Part shown: positions 11,401 to 18,081 of the stretch, piece after piece
Numbering within the stretch: the stretch's first letter is position 1
Layout of the letters: the number at the start of each line of letters is the position of its first letter
Origin: Planctomycetota bacterium
GTDB taxonomy: Bacteria > Planctomycetota > Planctomycetia > Isosphaerales > Isosphaeraceae
Direction of reading: 5' to 3'
DNA: 30,050 bases
Assembly: GCA_021777685.1 (NCBI GenBank)
Contig: JAJYDH010000007.1
Coordinates: 1 to 30,050 of the forward strand
Notes under the pieces: model-generated
What the model saw: the letters and a program-made list of their open reading frames with translations, nothing else
Told to the model about the DNA's origin: nothing
The model's database searches: none
Position numbers and translations under genes: made by a program

Positions 11401-11507
11401 GCAAACCCTCCGAGCAAGATCCAGAGCAAGGGGCGGAGCCCAGGGCCGACGGCGGGCGAGTAGACGCGCCCGCGCCGGTCCTTCATCGATGGGATGCTGG
11501 AAGACAT
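8418..11507 (-). CDS. Membrane multihaem cytochrome c (five CXXCH) with TPR C-terminus
   Basis: A 1029-residue protein with three parts. Residues 26-190 hold five membrane helices (about 26-48, 62-90, 104-126, 140-158, 172-190). Residues 231-435 hold five c-haem motifs: CLRCH 231, CAGCH 281, CTVCH 314, CSTCH 380 and CIECH 431, with many further His as possible axial ligands, recalling cytochrome c554-type proteins. A beta-rich region follows (about 515-680), then TPR-like helices (about 695-875). The haem domain should face outside the cytoplasmic membrane. His pairs in helix 2 (71, 89) and helix 4 (144, 158) could bind b-type haem, as inferred from spacing. I chose ATG 11507, which has GAGGG five bases upstream; the frame is open to 11624 but without a ribosome site. 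It is co-transcribed with the lipoprotein gene. Donor and acceptor are unknown. Confidence 0.9.
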
Positions 11508-11645
11508 CGCGGCCCTCGGTGATATCGGTCGGGCGGCGCGGGGGTTCGCCCCGGCGCTCGCCTTGGGAATCATTGGTTCGTGAGAAAGATGGGAAGATGA
11601 TCGGCCCCGGCCGGGCGATGGCACCTCTCGACGGCCGGTCTCGAT

Positions 11646-12056
11646 TCAAGCGGAGGGGAAGGCGCGGGGCGGGCGTTCGAGGAGACTGGCGATGGGAGTC
11701 TGATCTCTCAGGTCGTCTCCGCCGACCGGCGGGGGCTCCTTCGAGGCCGGCGTCGTTCGGCGAGGGACGATCCCCGGCAGGACAGGATGCGGAAGTTTCA
11801 ATCGGGGGCCGAAGCCGGCCGATTCGTCGGGACAGGGTAGGGACCGCACATCGGGACGAGGGTCGGACGATCCGATGCCAGGCTCGAAGAGGAAGAAGGA
11901 TTCCTCAAACAGGAATGCCGAAAGCCCGAGTTCGGGCCTCTCGGCCCCGTGACATCCCGCCGCCTCCGCCGTGCCGATGGGGCCGGCGAGGATCAGGATC
12001 ACCGGCCAGGCCAGCGAGAAGACCAGGAGTCGGAGGATGGAATCCGGCCCAGCCAC
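11646..12056 (-). CDS. Small secreted protein of unknown function
   Basis: A 136-residue protein beginning with GTG at 12056; GGGAGG lies nine bases upstream. Residues 1-32 form a clear signal peptide (hydrophobic core around LLVFSLAWPVILILAG, cleavage near TAEA|AG). The mature part of about 104 residues begins AGCHGAERPELGLSAF and is Pro/Arg-rich, with Cys34 and one further Cys in SLPCPDE. I do not recognise a family. It is the first gene after a near-consensus promoter and precedes the multihaem cytochrome gene by 138 bases on the same strand, so it may belong to the same electron-transfer operon. A lone CH without the first Cys of CXXCH is not a haem site. Confidence 0.7.
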   Translation of the reverse strand: MAGPDSILRLLVFSLAWPVILILAGPIGTAEAAGCHGAERPELGLSAFLFEESFFLFEPGIGSSDPRPDVRSLPCPDESAGFGPRLKLPHPVLPGIVPRRTTPASKEPPPVGGDDLRDQTPIASLLERPPRAFPSA

Positions 12057-12114
12057 GTCGAGGGGCCTCCCGGATGGGGCGATCTGGCGAGTTCATACGG
12101 ACCCAACTCATTAG

Positions 12115-12143
12115 ATTAGACGGGCCCACGGATCATGTGTCAA
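12115..12143 (-). promoter_or_regulatory. Near-consensus sigma-70 promoter of the cytochrome operon
   Basis: On the minus strand the perfect -35 TTGACA (12138-12143) is followed after exactly 17 bases by TCTAAT (12115-12120). The leader to GTG 12056 is about 50 bases. This is one of the two best promoters in the window, and it should drive the small secreted protein, cytochrome and FG-GAP lipoprotein genes. Confidence 0.8.
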
Positions 12144-12174
12144 GCCGGCGAGAAGCGGCGCCGCCGATGGATAC

Positions 12175-12206
12175 GGCGTCGCGAGCCTCGAACGGCCCGC
12201 GACGCC
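12175..12206 (-). terminator. Putative hairpin after the ferritin-like gene
   Basis: Perfect 9-bp arms GGCGTCGCG (12175-12183) and CGCGACGCC (12198-12206) with a 14-base loop lie about 30 bases downstream of the ferritin-like gene stop on the minus strand and just upstream of the next promoter. There is no T tract, so termination may need Rho. Confidence 0.4.
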
Positions 12207-12235
12207 TGTCGTGATGATCGATGATGATCTCGGGC

Positions 12236-12991
12236 TCAGCTCGCGAAGACCCTGGGGACGCTCTCGAAGTAGAAGGTCGCCTCCAGGTATTCCAGGAGGA
12301 GGGCGAAATTGAGGATGGCGATGTCGTTCGCGGCGGACGGGGTCGTGCTGAAACTGGCCGGGAAGTTGTTGCCCGGATCGTTCAGGCTGGCGATGTACGG
12401 CTGGACCGCGTTGACGACCTCCGGGATGGTGTCCGAGGTCGCATAGGTGATGCCCCCGGGGACCAGCGGCATGTTGGCCAGGGCGTTGAGCCACCCCGCG
12501 TGGTAACCCTCGACGAGGGCGATGGAGGCCGCGACGGACAGGACGTTCGGATTCTCGATATAACCCACGGCGCCGAGATAGGCATGGACGCCGGTGTTCT
12601 CGAAGGCGTTCGACAATTTGAGGAACTGCTGCGCATCGCCGACGGTGATGTCCTGGAACGTCGGGTACGGCCGAGGGGTACCTCCCAGGGACTGGATGGC
12701 GATGAGGAGGATATCGACGTGGCTAGCCTCGTCGGTCTGGATCTCCTGGAAGAGCTTCAGGGTCTGGCCGGCATAGTAAGACGGGAGCGTGCTCCCTCCG
12801 GCCGCCTTGGCCCCCGAGGAGGTCGCGAGGACCGCGGCCGGGACCCCCACGGCGGCGGCGAGCCCTCGCCCGAGGAACGAGCGTCGCGTGGTCTCCGACA
12901 GCATCTTCAGAGTGTCGGCGGCCTGCTCGGGGCAGGACGGCATCGGGATTTGATCCATCCCGGCCAGCGGACGGGCAGTCGGACTTCGCAT
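12236..12991 (-). CDS. Tat-exported ferritin-like domain protein (Ferritin_2 type)
   Basis: A 251-residue protein with a twin-arginine signal (TTRRSFLGRGLA, residues 34-45) followed by a hydrophobic stretch ending near AKA|AG, so a folded, probably metal-loaded protein is exported. The helices carry typical carboxylate/His ligands: DEAS-H (Glu88, His91), FENTGVHAY (Glu131), VEGYH (Glu161, His164) and, at the C-terminus, ILNFALLLEYLEATFYFE (Glu234, Glu237, Glu243). In desiccation-related relatives such as plant PCC13-62, the LNLEYLEAEF helix comes first; here it comes last. ATG 12991 has AAGAGG six bases upstream. A promoter lies about 130 bases upstream. The role could be iron or oxidant handling in the periplasm, but no activity can be inferred with certainty. 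Confidence 0.85.
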   Translation of the reverse strand: MRSPTARPLAGMDQIPMPSCPEQAADTLKMLSETTRRSFLGRGLAAAVGVPAAVLATSSGAKAAGGSTLPSYYAGQTLKLFQEIQTDEASHVDILLIAIQSLGGTPRPYPTFQDITVGDAQQFLKLSNAFENTGVHAYLGAVGYIENPNVLSVAASIALVEGYHAGWLNALANMPLVPGGITYATSDTIPEVVNAVQPYIASLNDPGNNFPASFSTTPSAANDIAILNFALLLEYLEATFYFESVPRVFAS

Positions 12992-13054
12992 GGTGTGCCT
13001 CTTGTCTGCCTGGTGTCAAACCTGAAGTTCGCCCAATCGGCCCAGGTGCAACAA

Positions 13055-13079
13055 TTCGCGAAGGTTGCCCTTTCGCGAA
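13055..13079. promoter_or_regulatory. Paired TTCGCGAA palindromes in the ferritin-like gene leader
   Basis: Two identical 8-bp palindromes TTCGCGAA lie at 13055-13062 and 13072-13079, with centres 17 bases apart. The second extends to TTTCGCGAAA. They lie between the putative promoter and the start codon of the ferritin-like gene. The pairing suggests a binding site for a dimeric regulator, but no regulator is identifiable from the window. Confidence 0.35.
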
Positions 13080-13121
13080 ATACCGCCCGGGCCGCAGAGT
13101 CGCCAGGGAATTTGATGCCAA

Positions 13122-13151
13122 ATAATATTTTTGTTAGATATTTTGGCTCAA
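13122..13151 (-). promoter_or_regulatory. Putative sigma-70 promoter of the ferritin-like gene
   Basis: On the minus strand TTGAGC (13146-13151) and TATTAT (13122-13127) are 18 bases apart, in an AT-rich segment unlike the surrounding DNA. The leader to ATG 12991 would be about 125 bases. Confidence 0.6.
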
Positions 13152-13214
13152 GCATCAAAAAGGTGAAATCAAAGCTGAGGCAAGGCGAGACGGTCTGGCC
13201 CTCGTCGCGACCAC

Positions 13215-13243
13215 TTGGGCGATCGCTCGATCGCGGTTACAAT
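13215..13243 (+). promoter_or_regulatory. Putative sigma-70 promoter of the ABC-2 permease gene
   Basis: TTGGGC (13215-13220) and TACAAT (13238-13243) are separated by exactly 17 bases. The spacer contains a GATCGCTCGATCGC repeat. The leader to the TTG start at 13430 is about 180 bases. Confidence 0.55.
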
Positions 13244-13429
13244 CTCCTTCGACCTTGAAGGCGGCGAAGCCGGTCGGGCGGCGTCGATGGGCGGTGGACG
13301 CCCGACCGAACAATCGCCGGGCTTGCATCGTACAGGAGCGTATTTCTCGGCCGACGGGCGAGTTGGGCGGGCGCGGGGGGCCGCGGCGCGACCGACCGGC
13401 GCCGGCCCGGTTCTCGTCGGAGGATTCCT

Positions 13430-15346
13430 TTGTTCGCCGGACCGATCATCGCTCGCGAAGTCCTGACCGCACCCAGGCCGGGCCGATTCTACGTGGCCAG
13501 GGCATCCTACGTGGGGCTGCTGGTCATCCTGATGTGGACCGCCTGGCAATCGCAGGTCGGCCTGACGGACGTGTCGGAGATCGGCGTCATCGCCTACTTC
13601 GGGCACCTCCTGTTCCGGCTTTTCGTCCTGTTCCAGCTCACCTTGATGCTCTTCTTCGCGCCGCTCTCGGCCGCGACGGCGGTGGCCCATGAGAAGGACC
13701 GTCGGACGTTCGTCCTCCTGCTGATGACCGACCTCCAGGACGTCGAGATCATCGTCGGCAAGCTGGCGGCGAGCCTGCTCCAGATCCTGACCCTGCTGGC
13801 GACCTCGGCCCCCGTCTTCTTCCTCTGCTTGTTGCTGGGCGGGGTGTCTCCCGAGCAGGTTATCGACGTGATCGGCGTGACGGCGGCGGCCGGTCTGCTG
13901 GGCGGGTCGCTCGGGCTCCTGGTCGCGCTCGGGCGTGACCGGACGTTCCAGTCGTTGGCCCTCACCGTCCTGACGCTGGTCCTCACGCTGGCCGGCGTCG
14001 AGGCGCTCGGATATGCCTTTCCCGGCGTGAAGCTCCTCGGCGTCCCGATCGCGCGGGCCCTCGACCCGTTCCAGACGGTCCTGACGATCGTCGACCCGAT
14101 CGCCGAAGCGGCCTCCACCGGCCTCCGGCCGGCCGTCGTCTTCATGCTGGCCAGCTCGGCGATCTCCCTGGTCCTGCTGGCCTTCGGGACGGTGATGCTC
14201 CGGGTCTGGAACCCCGGCCGGAATGAGCCTCGTGAGCAGCGCGAAGGGGCCGAGGGGGAAGAGGCGGTCGGGGAGATCCTGATCGAGGTCGCCGCCGAGC
14301 CCCTGGCGGCCCACGCGAGCCTCGGTGCGACGAAGGAGGCACAGGCGGGCGGCCCCGCGACGGCCGTCGCGAGCCTCACTCAGGCCGCGACGGACGTCCT
14401 GGACGATGAGGCGGGCGCGACGACCGGCCTCCATGTTCCCAGACGAACCCACCGGCGGATCACCCGGGGGCCGGGGCCCTATCGACGTCCCTGGACCAAT
14501 CCGATCCTCTGGCGAGAGCTGATGACCCGCGCCTACGGGACCAAGCCCCTCATCATCAAGGGCGCCTATCTGCTGGCCTTCGCCCTCGGCGTCGCCTACA
14601 TTCACCTCGCGCCCGACCCCGCCTCGGCGGCCTCTCGATCGACCTGGACGCTGATCGGCCTTGGCGTCCTCAGCCTGATCCTGGTCAACGCCCAGGGCGT
14701 GACCTCGCTCACCAGCGAGCGCGACACCGGGGCACTCGACCTCCTGCTCGTCACCGAGCTTTCGCCCAAGCAGTTCATCTACGGCAAGCTCTACGGCGTG
14801 CTCTACAACGCCAAGGAGATGGTCGCCTTGCCCATCCTCATGATCCTCTGGTTCGCCATCAACGGGACCATGAGCATCGAGAACGCGACGTACGCCGTCC
14901 TCGACGGCCTGCTCCTGACCCACTTCTCGGCGATGCTCGGCATCCATGCGGCGATCACCTACACCAACAGCCGCGCGGCGGTGGCCAACAGCCTGGGGAC
15001 GATCTTCTTCCTGCTGATCGGCATCGGGATCTGCGCGGGGCTGATCGTGCTCAGCGACCGCCAGTTCGCCCGCCAGTTGCTCAGCTTCATGATCTTCATC
15101 GGGGCCGGCAGCGTGGCCCTGTTCGCCTCGCTGGGTTCGAAGAACCCGTCGAGGGCGATCGCACTCGTCGCGCTCCTGACGCCGTTCTGGTCGTTCTACT
15201 GCGTGATCAGCCTGATCAACCACGACATCCTGGCCGCGTTCCTGTTCAGCGCGGGGATCTACGGGTTCGCCCTGATGGCGATGCTCGTCCCCGCCGTGAG
15301 CGACTTCGACATCGCCCTCGGCCGGACCAGCGCGATCCAGGGTTGA
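13430..15346 (+). CDS. ABC-2 type transporter permease with two membrane halves
   Basis: A 638-residue integral membrane protein. Residues 1-265 hold about six hydrophobic segments, including the ABC-2 feature EKDRRTFVLLLMTDL. A hydrophilic Ala/Glu-rich stretch follows (about 266-345). A second half (about 350-638) repeats the pattern with SERDTGALDLLLVTEL, so the two halves look like a fused duplicate of one ABC-2 unit. It begins with TTG at 13430, preceded by GGAGG six bases upstream. It would form the membrane channel of an ABC exporter, but no ATPase gene is adjacent on either side, so its partner must be encoded elsewhere. It has its own promoter and is followed by a perfect hairpin. Substrate unknown. 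Confidence 0.88.
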   Translation: MFAGPIIAREVLTAPRPGRFYVARASYVGLLVILMWTAWQSQVGLTDVSEIGVIAYFGHLLFRLFVLFQLTLMLFFAPLSAATAVAHEKDRRTFVLLLMTDLQDVEIIVGKLAASLLQILTLLATSAPVFFLCLLLGGVSPEQVIDVIGVTAAAGLLGGSLGLLVALGRDRTFQSLALTVLTLVLTLAGVEALGYAFPGVKLLGVPIARALDPFQTVLTIVDPIAEAASTGLRPAVVFMLASSAISLVLLAFGTVMLRVWNPGRNEPREQREGAEGEEAVGEILIEVAAEPLAAHASLGATKEAQAGGPATAVASLTQAATDVLDDEAGATTGLHVPRRTHRRITRGPGPYRRPWTNPILWRELMTRAYGTKPLIIKGAYLLAFALGVAYIHLAPDPASAASRSTWTLIGLGVLSLILVNAQGVTSLTSERDTGALDLLLVTELSPKQFIYGKLYGVLYNAKEMVALPILMILWFAINGTMSIENATYAVLDGLLLTHFSAMLGIHAAITYTNSRAAVANSLGTIFFLLIGIGICAGLIVLSDRQFARQLLSFMIFIGAGSVALFASLGSKNPSRAIALVALLTPFWSFYCVISLINHDILAAFLFSAGIYGFALMAMLVPAVSDFDIALGRTSAIQG

Positions 15347-15411
15347 TGCCGGACCGCTCGCCCGATCCCGAATTGTCAAAGCACCGGACAAGGCGAAGCC
15401 AAAGCGGCGAA

Positions 15412-15446
15412 TCCTGATCGGGTCGGAACCCCCGACCCGATCAGGA
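15412..15446 (+). terminator. Hairpin after the ABC-2 permease gene
   Basis: Perfect 15-bp arms (15412-15426 and 15432-15446, TCCTGATCGGGTCGG and its complement) enclose a five-base loop, about 65 bases after the permease stop. No T tract follows on the plus strand, so it may stop transcription only with help, or protect the 3' end. Confidence 0.6.
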
Positions 15447-15672
15447 CGGCGCCCGGCTCGTTACCGGCCGAGCCGCTTCCAGGAGGAAGCCAATCAGATC
15501 CACCCCGGATCGCCGGCGCTGTCGCCCGCCAACTCGAAGCCAACGGACCCCACCGCATCCAGGGTAGCTCGTCGGCCGAAGTGGCACGGGCTTCCGAACT
15601 TTATGATCGTGTCGGCGGGGGCACCGTTAACACACTTTCGCGTCACTTCTCCGGCAGGGGCGAAATGCAAGA

Positions 15673-15709
15673 AGCCCGTCGGGAAGGCGAGATGCCTTCC
15701 CGACGGGCT
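15673..15709 (-). terminator. Strong hairpin terminator after the Prc-like protease gene
   Basis: Perfect 16-bp arms (15673-15688 and 15694-15709, AGCCCGTCGGGAAGGC and its complement) with a five-base loop lie 35 bases beyond the protease stop. On the minus strand the stem is followed by TTCTTGCATTTCG, a moderately T-rich tail consistent with intrinsic termination. Confidence 0.8.
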
Positions 15710-15743
15710 GTATTGGTGAAGTCAAGTTTCTCGCGACGGCCGG

Positions 15744-17876
15744 TCAATTCGCGGCGTTGACGCGAACCGGGGCGGAGGCCAGGACCTTGCGGCCGAGCGT
15801 CAGGTAGTCGCCGACGATGTTCAGGATCTCGTCGTTGTAATAGTTGGGCTCCCAGGCCGGGTGATCGGCGAGGCGCTTCCGGGGGCCCTTGGTCTTGGCC
15901 TTGGCCTCGTCCTTGCTCTCGTCCTCGGAGACAGTCTCGGCCCGGAACTTCGCCTCGTTCAGCGAGATGGCGTGGCGGGCCTTGCGCTCGATGATCTTCT
16001 TGATGGCCGCGTCGCGCTTCTGGAACTTCTCGCTGGCGCTCCGACGCTCCTGGGACCGGGCGATGAGCCGGGCGGTCAGGTCGGCGGGGACGCGATTGTA
16101 CTGGTCGTGGGGACGCTCCTCGACGTGGTCGAACTTGAGGGCGTTGTCCATCTTCCCCTCGCCGAAATCGGCCTGGTCGAACAGGGAGGGGATGTGAATG
16201 TCGGGCACGACGCCGCGGATCTGGGTGCTGTCGCCGTTGACCCGGTAGAACTGCTGGATCGTCAGCTTGAGGGCGCCCATGCTCGGCACGTTGGGCCGCC
16301 GGAAGAGGGCCTCGCTGATCGGCTGGATGCTCTGGACGGTCCCCTTGCCGAAGGTGCTGGCGTCGCCGATGATCAGCCCCCGGCCGTAATCCTTGATGAC
16401 GCCCGCGAAGATCTCGGAGGCGCTGGCGCTCTGGCGGTCGATCAGGAGGACGAACGGCCCGTCCCAGGCGGTCCCTTCATCATCGTCGTCGAGGTGCTTG
16501 ACCCCGCTGACGTCCTTGACCTGGACGACCGGCCCCTTGTCGATGAAGAGGCCCGAGAGGGAGATCGCCTCGTTGAGCAGGCCGCCGCCGTTGCCCCGAA
16601 GGTCGAGCATGACCGCGTCGACGCCCTTGGACTTGAAGCCCTCGATGAGCTTCCGGCAGTCGTTGGTGCAGCTCACGGCGTCGGCATCCCCCTTGGCCAC
16701 GGCCTGGGTGTCGCCGTAGAAGGCGGGCAGGTTGATCACGCCGACCTTGATCGTCTTGCCGTCGGCCTTGGTCTCGATGACCTGCCCCTTGGCGTGGGAC
16801 TCGCTCAGCTCGACCTTCTGGCGGACGATGTCGTAGACTTTCTTTTCCTTGCTGTCGTGCGGCTGGATGATCAGGCGGACATGGGTGTTGGCCTCGCCCC
16901 GGATGTGCTTGACGACGTCGCGGAGTCGCTGCTCGACGAAGTCGGTGACGGTCCCGTCCTCGTTCTCGATGCCGAGGATCTTGTCCTCGGGCTCGATCCG
17001 CCCGTCCTTGTCGGCCGGGCCGCCGGGGATCAGCTCCTTGACGATCGCGAAGCCGTCCTCGGACTGGAGCGACGCCCCAATGCCGGTCAGGGAGAGCTGG
17101 AGCGACTGCTGGATCAGGTCGTCCAGCGAGTCCTTGCTCATGTAGCTGGTGTGCGGGTCGAAGGTCCGGCTCAGGCTGCTGAGGTAGAATTCGAGGAGGT
17201 CGGCGGCGTTGAACTGGTGGACCATCCGGTTCCGGTCGCGGTACTTGATCGCGAGCTTCTTGACCGCCTCTTCTCGCTTCTCCTCGGCGAGCTTGTCCTT
17301 GTCTTTTTCCTTGTCCTTGTCCTGGGGCACCTTGACGGCCAGGTTATCGCCATCCTCGTCGTCGACCTTGGCCTGGAGGAGTTCGAGCTTGACCCGCTTG
17401 CGGATGCGCTCGCGGGCCTCTTCGTCATTCTTGGGATAGTCGAGGTTATCGGGGTCGTCGACGATCGTCTCGTCGAGGGTGAAGTCGGGCTTCTGCTTGA
17501 GGATCTCCTGGACCATCGCGAGCCGCTCGTCGGACCTCTTGAGGAAGCGGTCGAAGACGAGCTTGGCGAAATCCAGGTTCCCCTCGTGGATCTTCTCGTC
17601 GAGGGTGGTGGCCTGGGGCATGAACTCGTCGACGTCGGACTTGAGGAAGTAGTACTTCTGCGGGTCGAGGTCCTTGAGGAAGGTCTTGGCCCACTTCTTG
17701 GCGGTCTCGTCGTCGATGGTGGGCTTGGCCATGTGGCTCCGCTCCAGGAGCGAGACCACGATCTTGGCGGTCTTCTCGTCCTGGGCCGTGGGGGTGGGCG
17801 CCTGCGCGCCGACGACCAGGGCCACGATTCCCAGGAGCCCGAACGCCGCGATGGGACGGAACACGGATCGGGACAT
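15744..17876 (-). CDS. S41 tail-specific protease, Prc/Tsp-like
   Basis: A 710-residue exported protease that degrades or trims periplasmic proteins from the C-terminus. Residues 1-26 form a signal peptide ending VGAQA. A helical N-domain follows (about 35-255) with a charged Lys/Asp/Glu-rich insert at 182-207. Then come PDZ (about 255-345, GIGASLQ, GGPADKDGRIEPEDKILGI), the S41 core and a helical C-terminal region (about 580-710), the overall Prc layout. The catalytic residues are present: SASASE with Ser485, Lys511 in FGKG, and Gln515. I chose ATG 17876 because the signal peptide starts there; ATG 17945 overlaps the -10 box and would be upstream of the transcript start. The ribosome site is poor. 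It is a monocistronic unit bounded by a promoter and a strong terminator. Confidence 0.93.
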   Translation of the reverse strand: MSRSVFRPIAAFGLLGIVALVVGAQAPTPTAQDEKTAKIVVSLLERSHMAKPTIDDETAKKWAKTFLKDLDPQKYYFLKSDVDEFMPQATTLDEKIHEGNLDFAKLVFDRFLKRSDERLAMVQEILKQKPDFTLDETIVDDPDNLDYPKNDEEARERIRKRVKLELLQAKVDDEDGDNLAVKVPQDKDKEKDKDKLAEEKREEAVKKLAIKYRDRNRMVHQFNAADLLEFYLSSLSRTFDPHTSYMSKDSLDDLIQQSLQLSLTGIGASLQSEDGFAIVKELIPGGPADKDGRIEPEDKILGIENEDGTVTDFVEQRLRDVVKHIRGEANTHVRLIIQPHDSKEKKVYDIVRQKVELSESHAKGQVIETKADGKTIKVGVINLPAFYGDTQAVAKGDADAVSCTNDCRKLIEGFKSKGVDAVMLDLRGNGGGLLNEAISLSGLFIDKGPVVQVKDVSGVKHLDDDDEGTAWDGPFVLLIDRQSASASEIFAGVIKDYGRGLIIGDASTFGKGTVQSIQPISEALFRRPNVPSMGALKLTIQQFYRVNGDSTQIRGVVPDIHIPSLFDQADFGEGKMDNALKFDHVEERPHDQYNRVPADLTARLIARSQERRSASEKFQKRDAAIKKIIERKARHAISLNEAKFRAETVSEDESKDEAKAKTKGPRKRLADHPAWEPNYYNDEILNIVGDYLTLGRKVLASAPVRVNAAN

Positions 17877-17943
17877 AAGTTTGAGATCCCGTAGTTCGAG
17901 AGGACGGTCGGTCTGGGTGGGCGAGGCCCTGCCACACCGAGTC

Positions 17944-17972
17944 ATCTTAATCCAAAGCCCTGCCGCCTACAA
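17944..17972 (-). promoter_or_regulatory. Sigma-70-like promoter of the Prc-like protease gene
   Basis: On the minus strand TTGTAG (17967-17972) and TAAGAT (17944-17949) are exactly 17 bases apart. The predicted transcript start, near 17937, leaves about 60 bases of leader before ATG 17876 and rules out ATG 17945, which overlaps the -10 box. Confidence 0.65.
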
Positions 17973-18081
17973 GGTCGGCAGAAGCCGGGCCGATCGGCCT
18001 CCGATGGGAGGACGGAGCGCCCCGGACGATGACGCGACTGTCCCTTTCTACGAAGGCCGCGCGGCCCGGTTCGATCCCCGC

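Larger units (their letters stand above)
12992..13429. other. 438-base divergent intergenic region between ferritin-like and ABC-2 permease genes
   Basis: This region carries divergent promoters: one for the ferritin-like gene at 13122-13151 (-), in an AT-rich pocket, and one for the permease at 13215-13243 (+). Two TTCGCGAA palindromes (13055-13062 and 13072-13079) lie in the ferritin leader. From 13250 to 13429 it is GC-rich without a convincing gene. Confidence 0.6.
15347..15743. other. 397-base convergent intergenic region with two terminator hairpins
   Basis: The region lies between two converging genes. It contains one perfect hairpin near each gene end, described separately. Between them (15450-15660) I see no gene, RNA or repeat. 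Confidence 0.6.

Noticed and set aside
11646..12056. Sixth c-haem site in the small secreted protein
   Set aside because: The AGCH near the mature N-terminus lacks the first Cys of CXXCH, so covalent haem attachment is not supported.
13169..15391. 740-codon minus-strand frame opposite the ABC-2 permease
   Set aside because: It is Arg/Glu/Gln/Asp-rich with no membrane segments, and it is the mirror of hydrophobic codons in the permease.
15861..17894. 677-codon plus-strand frame opposite the Prc-like protease
   Set aside because: It is Leu/Val/Glu/Asp-rich mirror sequence with no recognisable domain.
17877..17945. ATG 17945 as start of the Prc-like protease
   Set aside because: It overlaps the predicted -10 box and would put about 23 polar residues ahead of the signal peptide; ATG 17876 is preferred.
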